Assembly: GCA_004802705.1 (NCBI GenBank) | Contig: SGPL01000322.1 | Coordinates: 1 to 39,358 of the forward strand | Direction of reading: 5' to 3' | From: Bondarzewia mesenterica | Lineage: Eukaryota > Basidiomycota > Agaricomycetes > Russulales > Bondarzewiaceae | Length of the DNA stretch: 39,358 bases | Shown: one piece after another, positions 1 to 10,563 of the stretch | Layout of the letters: each line of letters opens with the position of its first letter | Numbering within the stretch: the stretch's first letter is position 1 | The notes under the pieces: generated by a model | Database searches by the model: none | What the model saw: the letters and a program-made list of their open reading frames with translations, nothing else | What the model was told of the DNA's origin: nothing | Position numbers and translations under genes: made by a program

Positions 1-1
1 C

Positions 2-292
2 GTCTTTGATATTCTTCTTTATCTCATCCAGGACCATCCTATCTTCCAAAATAATTCCAACAATCCACAGACCCCTGTCCAAACTCAGCTCGCAGTTACA
101 CTTTATCGTTTGGGCCGCTACGGCAATGCCGCATCTCTGGCAGACATTGCGCGCAACTGTGGTATTTCCGAAGGTTCGGTCGAGAACTTCACTCATAGGT
201 GCTTTACAGCAATCGAAAGTCTCCATGCCGTTTCGACAGAATTGGGCTTGGCAATCCTGGTTGCCTTGCGTCTGCCGCCCATTACAGATTAA
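2..292 (+). pseudogene. Harbinger/PIF-type transposase remnant (N-terminal helix-turn-helix part only)
   Basis: The frame is open from the window edge to a stop at 292 (97 codons). It reads like the N-terminal region of the Harbinger-type (DDE_Tnp_4) transposases common in basidiomycetes: a segment HPIFQNNSNNPQTPVQ, then GRYGNAASLADIARNCGISEG, which has the spacing of a helix-turn-helix recognition region. The DDE nuclease domain that should follow is absent; the frame ends soon after. The 5' end is cut by the window. I read it as a dead fragment of a cut-and-paste element. The family call rests on remembered family patterns, without alignment. No terminal inverted repeat was seen. Confidence 0.7.
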
Positions 293-1199
293 ATATTAAA
301 GGAGCCAAGAGACGTAGATGGTGGTGGTTGAAATCAAAGACGACGCGACACGACACGGCGAGGAGTTGCGGAGCGCCGTGTGATGTTGTGACGGTGTTAT
401 GTCACGCGTCCATCACAGCTCCACTGGCTCGTAAGCGGGACTCGTATGCGGCGGTCGCTTACAGCGTAAGCGCCAACTTTGAGCTCCCCTACTCAACCTC
501 CGCAGGAGAGCGCGTACTGGCCTGTTACCCACTTCCAAGAAGAGCCAGCACCGTTCGCCCAGCCCGTTTCATCCCAACATCCCCACAACCTATTCGATCT
601 TCACAAAGGTGTGCGTCATCGGCGAGGAGAACGTGCCCCGCCATGTGCCGCTCATCGTGTACGTCACTTCTTCGGTTTTTCCCCTTACTTCTCGTCTCGA
701 GCGACCAAGCAGATGTGTGGAGTGTGTTTTGGGAGGGACAAGCGGTGCCTGTTGACAGGGTGCTCTTTGGATTTCGTAGGCGGCGCGGATGGATGTGTTG
801 TGATGCTGACTTGTTCCACCGCGGTGTACGTGCAGGACTGCGATGCATGATGTTAGACCTTACTATTCTATGTGGGCCATCCCTGTCCTGGGCATGTCAA
901 CATTACTGTCCATGACACGCTCTCCTAGCTTCTGCATTCCTTATCATCGCATCTTGCCCTACTGGAGTAAATATGCGTCCTTTGTTCTCAACCGTCCGTC
1001 AATTATTGATGCTCCCGTTATTCACAGAAAGGTTGTTCATGAACCTTAACGTGCAACGCATCCTAATGAGCAATGGCAACATCCCTGTGGACCGCATAAG
1101 CAAGGATCGACAAGCGCTCTTCCGTTGGACGTTCGACGCGCTCGTGCAGGACGCAGCTATCGCGCTGTTCCAAAAGCACCAGTTATACTGAGCCCCCGC
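293..1199. other. No supported gene; low-quality open frames
   Basis: Several open frames overlap here on both strands, but none shows a recognisable domain or a convincing splice structure. A short stretch around 590-655 reads FDLHK, then after a one-base shift VCVIGEENVPRHVPLIV, which looks protein-like, but nothing upstream or downstream continues it. It may be another decayed gene piece between the transposase and transporter remnants. Confidence 0.4.
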
Positions 1200-1830
1200 A
1201 TCATGCAGGTCAAGGACGCGCCGCATGGGTCCCATGGGCATGGCTCCTGCCCTCTTTGGCGTGTCTGGGACCGGCAAGTCGACCATCATCTCGCTCGTGA
1301 AATGCTTCTGCGAACCTTGATCAAGTGTTGTTCGGCTGGACGGCATCCAAGTGGCTTAGCTCACAAATTGGGCTTGTGTCGCAGGAGCCGACTTTGTTCG
1401 TGATGCCCATCAAGGGTAATGTCGCGTGCGGAGTGATCAACACGTCGTTCGAGCGTATTTCGGAGGCGGAGAAGTTTATGCCGATCAAGGAAGCTTGCAT
1501 CAAGTCCAATGCGGACGGCTTCATGTCAAAGTTGCCCTTGGGATACGATACTAGCGAGCGTGGGTTCTTGCTCTCTGGAGGGCAGAAACATCATATTGCT
1601 TATTGGCATTTTAGTGGACGAACACTAGGTAGCAGTTCTAGACGTGACGAAGCCGAAGCATATCGTTGAGTATGCTTGTTCAAGAATGACGGTTATGATG
1701 CTCACCAGAATGCTAACGAAAAAGCGAGTTCACTATCTGAGAAGCTTGACCGGGATACAGAGTGCTCACGGCTACCACATGCTCGTACCTCGTGCGGCGC
1801 CCCGCTGGTGTTGGGCCTTGTATGTTAAGC
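1200..1830 (+). pseudogene. ABCB-type (multidrug / a-factor exporter-like) ABC transporter, NBD1 remnant
   Basis: Pieces of one nucleotide-binding domain appear in order but in shifting frames. A Walker A (GVSGTGKST) lies near 1257-1285. A Q-loop segment ([11 protein letters not shown]) lies near 1366-1400. Then comes a helical region ending in [19 protein letters not shown], the ABC signature, near 1530-1587. A degraded Walker B area follows, then a charged linker resembling the segment between the first NBD and second membrane domain of full-size ABCB proteins (FKNDGYDAHQNANEKASSLSE, near 1681-1730, slightly longer than quoted). Membrane domains and the second NBD are missing, and in-frame stops and frameshifts interrupt the fragment. 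I infer a relic of a full-length exporter. The family identity is fairly sure; the substrate is unknowable. Confidence 0.75.
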
Positions 1831-3059
1831 CAAGCGTCCGGGATCGCCAGGCTCGCATTCAGAACCGTTCACTCTACACTCAACATCCGTAATCCTTTCC
1901 TCTCTTCTATCCTCATCCGGAACTCATATATATTACTTTCTTACCTTTCCAGGGTTCGTGTCAGGGGAACGAGACATTGCAAAAATGTATACCCCCTTGT
2001 TTGCCTTTCTGGAAATTCTGCAACCTCCCGTTCCCACATCCGCTTCTACCTACAACTCGACCATGTTATCGCCTATGCCCTCTAACGCACCAATCTCCAC
2101 ATCTCCTGGCAGCAGGTGCCAGCTCTGCACACGGCGTCGTAAACACAACGGTGTACAACACTATCGAAATCCCTGACACTGTACATGCTTACCGGACTGG
2201 AAACATCGATATCCTTAGTGCTAGGAATTTGTAATGTGCATCGTCAGCGACACTATTAGTACTATAGTATCTATCGTCGAGCACGTTGACCATAACTTAT
2301 CAGCGACAGTGCAACTCGCAAACACGACCATGTCGTTGAACGCTTCCTTCTGGCCGGTTCCACATCATCAGAAGATTTCGCCCTCAACTTGCAATCTAAT
2401 TACAGCTGACGACATCATTGGTCGCTTTCTGGGGACCTGCGGACTGACAGCGTCCGCTGCTATATGTAGCTAACTTAACGTCCTCTGCAAATAGTTACAC
2501 CACCGCATCCTAAGGGATGCGACTTTCTCTGTCCGTACATGCATATATATATATATATATATACGTATTTGCCCGGATTACGGAGAGTGGTCTGATGCAG
2601 TCTCCAAGGACTACTCAAGGACAATGATCTCGTCTATAACGGCTGTCGAGCACCGATTTTCATTTCGATGGTTTCCTGACGGCTTTATCCTTGAAAACAT
2701 TCTACATTAGCTCCAGTAGCCGAAGTCTGTTTCGGTCATGCTGCAAACGACTAGCACGAGCTTACACGCCACACCGGTAATATTTCATCGGAGGACTAAG
2801 TACGGTGAAACAAATCTGCTGACGAGCTTTGGCATCAATATTAATGTGCCGGGAACGACTCTGAAGCTCTTTGAAGTTTGTCCTGTGGTAATGAGGTTGC
2901 CGCCGCGGATCAAAGCTGGCCGGCATGAGTCGGAGCTTGAAAGGTCGAGGTCGAGAAAAGCACGTGGCGGATCGGAGTGATCAGTGGATTGAAAGTCCGC
3001 ATTGATAATAGCGGGCCTTTTTGATCAGCTGAAACGATTGGTGCTGCCCACTACCGTCC
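1831..3059. other. No supported gene; AT microsatellite inside
   Basis: Only short open frames with no recognisable domains occur. A Ser/Thr/Pro-rich stretch near 1990-2230 switches frames and has no clear start or splice sites. The region may hold more decayed sequence from the transporter relic or the far upstream part of the next gene. Confidence 0.4.
2543..2563. repeat. (AT)n microsatellite, about 10 units
   Basis: An uninterrupted alternating AT run in intergenic sequence. It is likely length-polymorphic between strains. Confidence 0.9.
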
Positions 3060-3622
3060 TCTGTCCTCTGTTTATGGTCCTCTGAGCGAAAGAGCTCCTC
3101 CCCCTCTTTCTTCCTCCCTCCCTCCTTCCGAACTGCCTCGCCGTGCAAAGGATAACGCCTGGTGTATGTTCTCATTATCCTTTGTTGTTCTCAGACTCCT
3201 TATCTCTCTTTTTCGCCGACAACAGATCCTCGCGACCCTTGCCGGCTTCTCTCAATCCGCCCACTCTAAGGACCTGCAGTACGCTTGAGCCTAGCTCGCG
3301 ACTGCTCAATTTTTTTTCTCCCTTTCAATCAGTCATCACCAGCCCTCCCTCGCTTCGCTTGAGCACAGCTCGCGATTCAATACCTGCGTCTACCTAAACC
3401 GTCTTTCTATCGTCGGTTTCCCCGGCATTTCTTGACGTCCGCTGAGCAATCGCGCTTCCGTCTTGTCCCCTTTACCTCGACAGCAAAAATCCTCGCATTC
3501 ATCTCGATTCCCACCTCTCGCTATTAGGCCGTCCAGCTCTTTCGTCTACAATTAGGTATCATATCACCCCCGAGTCTACAACTGTCCTTCCTGCCCTGTT
3601 AACGCACATTCGACTACAGCTA
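3060..3622 (+). promoter_or_regulatory. Pyrimidine-rich promoter / long 5' leader of the bHLH gene
   Basis: The plus strand is strongly CT-rich over most of this stretch, with several tracts around 3098-3125, 3195-3215, 3309-3325 and 3340-3360. Such tracts mark transcription start regions in many filamentous fungi. No good TATA box is obvious. The start site cannot be placed, so promoter and leader are not separated. Confidence 0.45.
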
Positions 3623-5183
3623 ATGGCGCTTTCCGTACCCATCCCGCCATCTCCTTCCTCTGGCAACTCGCCCTCCTCTACGGACAGCCCCAACGTTCCC
3701 CAGACACCCTTGTCCCCCACAAACCCCGTCCAGACTCTGACTCTTCCGCCACCCGCAGATCAAACTTCCGCTCAGGTCGGCCAAGTACCGAATTCCATGA
3801 CCACTCAAACTAAGAGGAAACCCTCTAGAAGGGCCAATACCGCTGAGAGGAGAGCGACTCATAATGCCGTAGAGCGTCAGAGAAGGGAAACCTTGAATAG
3901 CAGGTTCCTGGTCAGCCAGTCTTCATTCTTTTTGCCCATGTTCATGCTATTCATATCGTCCTTGATAGGACCTTGCTGCTCTGTTGCCTAACCTCTCTCA
4001 AATTCGCCGCCCATCAAAGTCTGCAATTGTCAACTCTTCGATTGCCCACATTCATGCCTCTCGCCGTCACCGCCTCCTCGCATCTCGCGAACTTCGCCTT
4101 GTCAAACTCGAGTCCGACGCTCTACGTCGCGAGCTCAATGAATGGCGTGACCGTGCCAATCTTCCACGCGTCGAAGAGCCTGTCCGCAGCGATGCTTTTG
4201 CTCTCATTCTCAGTGGAGAGGTCGAGGTTCTGACCGCTATCCCTGGCATGGAGGAGCAGGACGAAGATGGTGCGGATGGTTACGGTGATGGCGAGGACGA
4301 ACTGCCTATTGGCGCTATGCATAATGCTTCCCTTGGTGCTTCTATTCAGGAAGAGGTCGACGAAATGAGAAATCCGATGCCTATCGCTTATGCCAAGAAT
4401 GCCTCCAATCCGTTTGCCCATAACGTCCCTTCGCAAGCCAGTGCGCCTCACCTTGCTCATATTCTACCGCGCCCGACTGGGCAAGGTGGGCCTATGATCG
4501 CTCAGAGCATAACTAGCGTCTCCTTCGAAAATCCTGCGATGGCGTCTCTTTTCGACTCTCATTCTCAGATAATTCCGCAGCAGTTCCAGTTGCAGCAGTA
4601 CAGTATGTCTCAATCGGATGAGAAGGTCACATCTTGGAATAATCAGCTCTTCGCGGCGCAGCAGTTGCAGCAGCAGTATGGCGGCGGCACTCACCACTTG
4701 TTCACTCCGCCCCCGAGCTCCCATGGTCCTCCTTCTAACGGCACTAATTTTGGGAATCCGGCGTTTTTCAATAGTGTACAGCGACAGCAGCACGGCATGC
4801 AGGGCACGCAGGGCACGCACATCTTCGGCAGCGCTGTCGACGAGGATGCGTCTTCCGTTGGCTCGTGCCCCTTGAATGGCAGAGAAAGAAGCGGTAGCAT
4901 GGGCGCGGGCAGTGGATATGGCTCTCCCCCCCACGCTCGAGGCCTGTCTGCCAACTCGCCTTCAGGCAGTTATGAGATGCCCAGCCTGCTGTTGAACAGT
5001 TCTAGCTCTTCCAGCGGTCAGGGTGTAGATGGTTTCGGGATGCCGAAGAGGATGAGCGCGGGAGTCGCCATGCACGCTTGGGCCCGGGAGGACATGGGTG
5101 CTATGAAACCCAACATGACCACTCCCCCCGTTACTGTTGGCGGCGGCGGCGGTACTGGAGCTGCATTCGCAATGATGATGTAA
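3623..5183 (+). CDS. Basic helix-loop-helix transcription factor
   Basis: Two exons: 3623-3910 and 3969-5183, with a 58-base intron (GTCAGC...TAG) cutting the bHLH domain. The model is in frame and gives 500 residues. Residues about 70-150 hold the domain: a basic region ending HNAVERQRRETLNSRF with the H-E-R arrangement that contacts CANNTG E-boxes, a loop, and helix 2 (SKSAIVNSSIAHIHASRRHR), followed by a leucine-containing helix. An acidic stretch and a long low-complexity tail follow, with Gln-rich (QLQQYS, QQLQQQYGG) and Ser/Gly-rich parts typical of activation domains. It probably acts in the nucleus as a dimer. I cannot assign it to a characterised regulator. Most of exon 2 is disordered, so the fold call rests on about 80 residues. 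Confidence 0.88.
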
Positions 5184-6192
5184 ACGACAAGCGTGGCTTG
5201 TTGGGTGTCAACTTATTCTGGACTGCTGATAAGTTCCCCACCATCTCTATCATCATACTCTTGTCCCTTTCCTCATTGCTTCCGCTACTATCTTGGTTCC
5301 TTGGCCTTCTTCCTTTGTACACATGCTAGCGTCTTGTGCATGCGGTATGCCGCGTGGTCGGCTTATGTTTGGTATCGGTATTGCTTCGACGTATTATCTA
5401 GCGTTATTATGTTCTTTATGACGTGGCCGAGCCCCCCCTCCCCAACTCCTCTTATACGTCCTTCACTATATACCATTTTCCCTTGCTATTGGTCCCTCTT
5501 ACTATCATATCATGTGGCCCGGCCGCTACCCCCTCATTTCACACACTTTCCTTTCTTTGCAGTACGTGCTGTGCTCGCGATTGTCCGGTGTTGGTGTTGC
5601 ACATTTGTAACCTCTTCTGTGTACAGGATGTACCCTTGGCTCCTTCGCCCTCTGCTCGACGCTAAACTAAGTTATGATATTGTCTCGACTTGTTCTATCG
5701 ATCGCTTGTAATGTGTGTGGAATGTCAGTGCAACGTACGAGGTGTGAGGCTGTGATCAGGCTTGGCGTTCCTCCACATGCTCAAATAATGGTCTCATACG
5801 GTGACCGCGTGTCGCCTTGTGATTCAATTGTAGTTTGTTAAATATCGTCGATTTGTTGATCACCTTGAATGCGGCGTGTTATGTAAATTACTTTGGACTT
5901 CCAAGTTCCGCTGCGTTGCCAGGTGCACAGAACCGCCATATCTGTGAAAGCCTCATAATACACAGAACGATTGCCGTCTGTCTTCTGTCTGCAAAGGAGA
6001 CTAATCTCTTGTCATCTCATCGCAGACATTTTTTGCTATTACTCGGAAAGACCTCTCAATCACTCACCACAGGTATCACACAGCTGTGAGGGCGGCTTCG
6101 CCAAGTGACCTTGAGTAAGCCGATCGTCAACGCGCTGGGCACCTCGATATGTCCTAACCCCATCCCTTTTTCTCTTCGCTGTCCTAGGTACT
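5184..6192. other. Intergenic: 3' region of the bHLH gene and upstream region of the next gene
   Basis: A 172-codon open frame (5193-5711) is present, but it is rich in Cys, Tyr, Phe, Pro and Ser with no domain and lies in CT-rich sequence directly after the bHLH stop. I treat it as 3' untranslated sequence. Nothing else is supported. Confidence 0.5.
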
Positions 6193-7347
6193 ATGCCGAA
6201 ACGATATAGGGTTTTCCTCGGTGCGCCTATTCCAAAGGACATTTCTTCGTCAGGTCTTTGGCATAAGATCTCATCTGCACCTGCACCTCTTCCCTCCCAG
6301 TCACAGCCCTCTGGGTATCTCCCGTCCACGCTCAGCGCTGCCAGCCGCCGCATCTCGCTACTGTACCAGAACATTATATTCAAGGATGAAGAGCGTGACG
6401 AAGAAAGCCATCTGGATCCTGAAGAAGAGAATGAGACACGTCAAGGTAAGTTCTAAGCTCGTATTCCCCCGTCGTCAGTCACGTTCGCTTGATCATCTCC
6501 TAGAGTAGTCTTACTTTCACGTTGCCTGTGTCGCGTGATAGACGGTCTTCCCCATCCTTAGTATACACCTTTGCAGTTCCATGTTCTCACCTCGTGTTTT
6601 AGAGCAAACAACGCTTTTGACTTTGGGACCTACCCAGAATCATGATCAAGCCGATTTGACACCTTCCTTGAAGCCGGATTCCATCTCCTTTATTGAAACA
6701 CAATTCGCGGAATCTTACTCCTACAACGACACCTACTCCACCAATTCAGACGCATCCATTGCCCGCTTCCCAACTTTTCATTTTTCCCTACATACCCTCG
6801 TTTCCATCTCCGATCTCCAACCATTCTCTGGTACACGGAAAATATGCGTTCTGCTAGCGGTATTGGAGGTTGAAGGTTTGGATGGAATCACCATCAAAAA
6901 AAGGCTCAGAAAGTGGGAAAGCAATCAGTGTGTTAAGGATGATACTGGGAGACGAGGAGGCAGTATGTAGGTTAACCGCGTGGAGAGATGTTGCTGACAC
7001 CTGGGGTGGATCGGTGGAGGGCACAGGCATCAAGCGTGGAGATGTGGTTTATTTTGAAAGTACGCCTTGCTTAGTACACCCGTCCTCCACAAATAAACAG
7101 AAAACTTGACGATCGCCATCTTCCAGATGTATCAGCATCGTATGAATCCGGAACACCCCTGAGCCTCACCGCATCTCCACACCTGAGATCGAAGGCAGAA
7201 ATTTGCTACCGGACCATGCCTCGCGCTTCGTTCCCTGGTGATCTCCGTCTCCGTCCGGATCTAAGGCTTGGGTATAGCGACGCGTCAGTTAGAACTGTAA
7301 GAGCTGTCGTCAGGTGGTTCGAGAGTATGGCTGGGTTGTTATCCTAA
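6193..7347 (+). CDS. Shieldin-2-like OB-fold protein (frame broken at an A7 run)
   Basis: Exon 1 starts at 6193 (MPKRYRVFLGAPIPKD...) and ends near 6445 at a GTAAG donor. Exon 2 runs from about 6577 to 7059, and exon 3 from 7127 to 7347 after a 67-base intron. The best-conserved part reads SVLRMILGDEEAVCRLTAW, RDVADTWGG, IKRGDVVYFEN, then TASPHLRSKAEICYRTMP and DLRLGYSD. This resembles the first OB fold of Shieldin complex subunit 2 as seen in fungal hypothetical proteins. In animals Shieldin-2 binds single-stranded DNA and limits end resection at double-strand breaks; a fungal role is inference. Two problems exist: the frame shifts by one at the A7 run 6896-6902, and the exon 1/exon 2 phases do not match. 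OB-fold assignment is fair; orthology is unproven. Confidence 0.55.
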
Positions 7348-8291
7348 CTTCCGTTCGATCCGCCATGGACTTATCGTACATGATTAAGAGTTGTGAGTCC
7401 TTGCGTATGTATACGCGACTTGTTCCTACTCTTCTCAACGATTACGCGCACAGGCTCTCCTATGAGGCGAGTCTCGACGGATGAGTAATTACTTATTCTT
7501 ACAACAACTCAAAGACGATGTCAAAGTTACTTTCGTCATTTTTAAATTTGCAGCTGCATTTCTACATTCCTCGGTAAGTAGAATACTCAGTTGCTACCTA
7601 TAGGTGGATTTTCTCGAATCTTACGAAGCACTGTGGACAGGAGTTTTGGCCGTCAGTAGAGGATCGTAAAGGACCTGAATAATATGGACGATGATGTGAG
7701 TAGCATCCGCATTTTCACAGTATGTCTGACCTAAACTGAATGCTCAACATCAGTATTCGGCGGTGGTGATGTGGAGGGAGTCGATGCCGTGACAAAACTA
7801 CGGGTATGAAAGATAGCTTGACTTCTGAGTGCTGTGCGCTGAGTGTCTGCCGAAGGTAATTGTTCGGACACAAGGTCCATCTCACCTACATACGTACGTA
7901 AGCTTCCGCGAGAGGCGCTGGTCCGCTAACTTACAAGGCGGTTTTGTAGCAGTCATCCAGCAGCCAGCGAGGTTATGTATGCTTCGAGTTTGCGACCTCT
8001 TACGTCGGGAGCGGAGATGGTGCGTCAAATGAACTTGCCGTACACTATCTACTGAACGCGCTAATTATACTTCGGAGACTTCAGCGATTTGTGCCAGGGC
8101 TGTGTGGCAATGGGACTATTGTTCTGACTTCGTACTTGTCTGCGCCACCCGGCATCGATGCAACCTACGCATGGCCCTCCTCAGAATGCTTATTGTGCAC
8201 AAAGGTGCGAACTCATTGCCGCATTGTTTCTACAAGCGCGTGGCACCGCCGCTGTCTATGTTCGGTGTCAGTGCCACCCTTTCCAACCACC
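7348..8291. other. No firmly supported gene; short exon-like pieces and an open frame entering the next gene
   Basis: Short exon-like segments with splice-like borders occur near 7755-7805 (FGGGDVEGVDAVTKLR before a GTATGA donor) and near 7858-7895. From about 7947 a plus-strand frame stays open all the way into the next gene, reading GYVCFEFATSYVGSGDG early on. These could be upstream exons of the 8394-9108 gene or fragments of a separate gene. I could not join them into one consistent model. Confidence 0.35.
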
Positions 8292-8297
8292 TATAAA
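8292..8297 (+). promoter_or_regulatory. TATAAA box, with CT-rich initiator region at 8325-8350
   Basis: TATAAA lies about 100 bases before the ATG at 8394, followed by CTCTCTTTTG and TCCCTCTCCCGCTC. This order and spacing fit a fungal core promoter for the next gene. The call is weakened because the same bases sit in an open frame continuing into that gene. Confidence 0.5.
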
Positions 8298-8393
8298 AGA
8301 CCCCCTCCCAAGTGCCTCGCTCTCTTTTGTTTCGCATCCCTCTCCCGCTCTTGTGCAGAGAATTTTATTGATATTTATCCTTCGAGCATCAGG

Positions 8394-9108
8394 ATGCCCA
8401 TTCCAGTTGCCTTCCCGGCTAAACTTTGCGAAGCCTTTATTTCCGCTACTTCGTTACCACGCGCCTCGTTGAATCATGCCTGGAACCCTTTTTGCCGGGA
8501 TTTTCGGCGGAAATTCCGCAAAGCCAAGGAGAAGAGCTTGGGCATGATTTCTTTCCTGGTGCACGAGATTGGGTTGACAGCAGCCTTGACTGCGGACGTT
8601 GTCGCTGTGGATCTTGATGCCGACGGATCGGACGCAGAGACGATGGAATCTGCGCATGTTTTGTGTTCGCGTTCAAAGGCTTCGAATGAAAGTGCGCAGA
8701 GAAAAAATGAACCAATCTTCATGGATTGCCACACGACCATTGACCTCATATTATTCACGCGAACACCCACACTGAGTGTACGTCGTCTCCGACTGGCTTT
8801 GCTTCTCGTTCATTGACCTGGTACACTCGCTATAACATCAGTATATACCTCGTCGCATATGCGACCCGCCGCCATCTCTTGATAAATTCAACTATGATGC
8901 TACCCCAAGTGAAGCCAAGCCGGACAAGAGGCAAGACTTAGTAGAGATCCCTTTGATCCGCCCCCTCAGTCCACCTCCTTACCATTATCGAAAGCGTCGC
9001 AATTATTTCTATACAAACTTTGACGAGGATGATGTCGCAGTCATCGAGAACTCTCATGCTGATCACACTACAACGGAGTGCGTGGTTTATCTTCGTTCTA
9101 ATCCATAG
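8394..9108 (+). CDS. Uncharacterised two-exon protein
   Basis: Exons 8394-8777 and 8842-9108 join in phase across a 64-base intron (GTACGT...CAG) to give 216 residues. I do not recognise the family. The N-terminal half has a basic segment (RDFRRKFRKAKEK) followed by a moderately hydrophobic stretch (SLGMISFLVHEIGLTAALTADVVAV). The C-terminal exon is polar and proline-rich, with [20 protein letters not shown] and an acidic patch (NFDEDDVAVIE). The start was chosen because a TATA box and CT-rich tract precede it, but the frame is open for a further 149 codons upstream, so a longer protein is possible. The splice join and composition make it a real gene; its function is unknown. Confidence 0.6.
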
Positions 9109-9621
9109 CTCGATACTCAAGGCAGGGCAGTTTAAATCGTAATGACAGCGGCTAATTTTTCGACAATAAAACTTCGCCAGAATTGTTCCCTTTTTGGTTT
9201 CATCAGTTATTTACTTTCCATCCTACTTCTAAGACTCTCTTTCGACGGACGTTCAGTAAAATTTATCACTATGCTATGTAATACCATCCTTTGTGACGAT
9301 CAGTATACTAATAAAAACCGACGAAATTGATGCGGCAAAGATCATACATATGCACCGTTATTTCTTTCAGAATATCGAACAAATCATGTAGTTTCCCTCA
9401 CTCTTGGTCAAGTAGATCTGGTCATTTGTCGACGACGAGCATCTTGTGCAGCAGTTTTCATCCGTTGGATGGGTCATATGCCGTCAACGCCGGATCTCTC
9501 CATGCACGTATAACTATCGCACAAACTTTTCTCTCTGCTGCGTCACTTACAGAAATTGTGTGTTCCATCTTGTCTTCTTCCTTCGAAATTCACTTCATCA
9601 AACTTGCCGTCAGTTGACGAG
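9109..9621. other. Intergenic, no supported gene
   Basis: AT-rich sequence with short open frames lacking domains. The last 50 bases before 9622 are CT-rich and probably form the leader of the YCII-domain gene. Confidence 0.5.
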
Positions 9622-10076
9622 ATGGCCGCCAAGCAGACCTTCATCATTTGGGCTCCAGATTATATGGATGAAGACGTTCTCCCTCGTCGTCAATCGCTCC
9701 TTCAGAAACATCTTGAGGGGATCTATGCTCTTGCTGCCAAAGGCTGGTTTAGTAAGTTTCTTCCTCTTCGTGATCTGAAAGTCGGGGTTGATGAGCATGT
9801 ACCATTTGGTAACGCAGAGTCCGGTGGATACACAGTGACGCCTGAGACAACGACAAATGCCGTTGCGGAAAGAAAGGTGACAGGCTCGTTGTTGATCGTT
9901 GAGGACGAGAGCGTCGAGGCGGTCAAGAAGACTATAGAGGCGGATTGCTTCTGGACCGAAAAGATCGTGAGTATGCTTTAGTCAAACAAGTTTTCCCAAT
10001 CTATTTAATCGCTGATCGCATGCTGTTACAGTGGGACCATGAGAAACTCGATATTAGGCCTTATTTCTCGGCCTGA
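9622..10076 (+). CDS. YCII-related (dimeric alpha/beta barrel) small protein
   Basis: Exons 9622-9966 and 10032-10076 join in frame across a 65-base GTGAGT...CAG intron and give 129 residues. The start is ATGGCCGCC, a good context. The sequence shows the YCII pattern: a first beta strand (TFIIWAPDYMD), a helix with RRQSLLQKHLEG, a long middle loop, a strand GSLLIVEDESVEAVKK, and the closing IWDHEKLDIRPYF. YCII proteins are small ferredoxin-like-fold proteins with a conserved His and Asp; the fungal members are mostly uncharacterised and probably cytosolic. The loop between helix and second strand is longer than usual, and part of it could be a very short unspliced intron (GTAAGT at 9751), although it reads through in frame. 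Confidence 0.82.
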
Positions 10077-10563
10077 TATTAACTTAGTAACGTGTCGTTT
10101 ATGACCCGATCGGCAGTCCGTCGTGGGGCATAGCAGATGTTTTTGTACTAAATGAATTTTGTGACATGTGCTGTAAACAGAACGTGAAGAAATGTAGAAC
10201 GCACATGTACGTATCTACCAAGAATGGGCTGTAGATGTAAATCTTGAGTCTCCCGAATGCAAAATCCAGTTGAATAGAGAAACCATTGACGTTGATTGCA
10301 ATACGGGGTGCTTGCATCATGCAACTCCTGCCATGCAGACAAGGTTGATTGTCCAAAGGCAGCACTGGCACGCGATGTTGGACTAGCACACAGGCATAGA
10401 CAATAGTGATCGATTAGCATTCTATCCTGAGTGGTGGCGAAGCAACAAAAAAACGGAGAAAAAAAAACAAGACAAGTGAACTCTACTATAGATATCCAGC
10501 AAAAGACAAGATGAAAAGGAACCGTAATGACCGATGATGGCATTATGAACAAACGCGTACGTC
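10077..10563. other. Tail-to-tail intergenic region
   Basis: It lies between the stops of the YCII-domain gene (+) and GGC1 (-). It has A-rich tracts near 10445-10470, and the open frames there are domain-free. It probably holds both 3' untranslated regions. Confidence 0.6.

Noticed and set aside
199..915. 238-codon open frame on the plus strand
   Set aside because: Composition is rich in Cys, Arg and Ser with no domain, it overlaps other equally long frames, and no promoter or splice structure supports it.
4464..4934. 156-codon minus-strand frame inside the bHLH exon
   Set aside because: It is a shadow of the low-complexity Gln/Ser/Gly coding region on the plus strand.
5193..5711. 172-codon open frame after the bHLH gene
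   Set aside because: It is CT-rich sequence directly behind a stop codon, and the translated product is a Cys/Tyr/Phe/Ser mixture typical of untranslated sequence.
10099..10552. Overlapping minus-strand frames downstream of GGC1
   Set aside because: No domain or splice sites; the region lies between two converging gene ends and is best read as 3' untranslated sequence.
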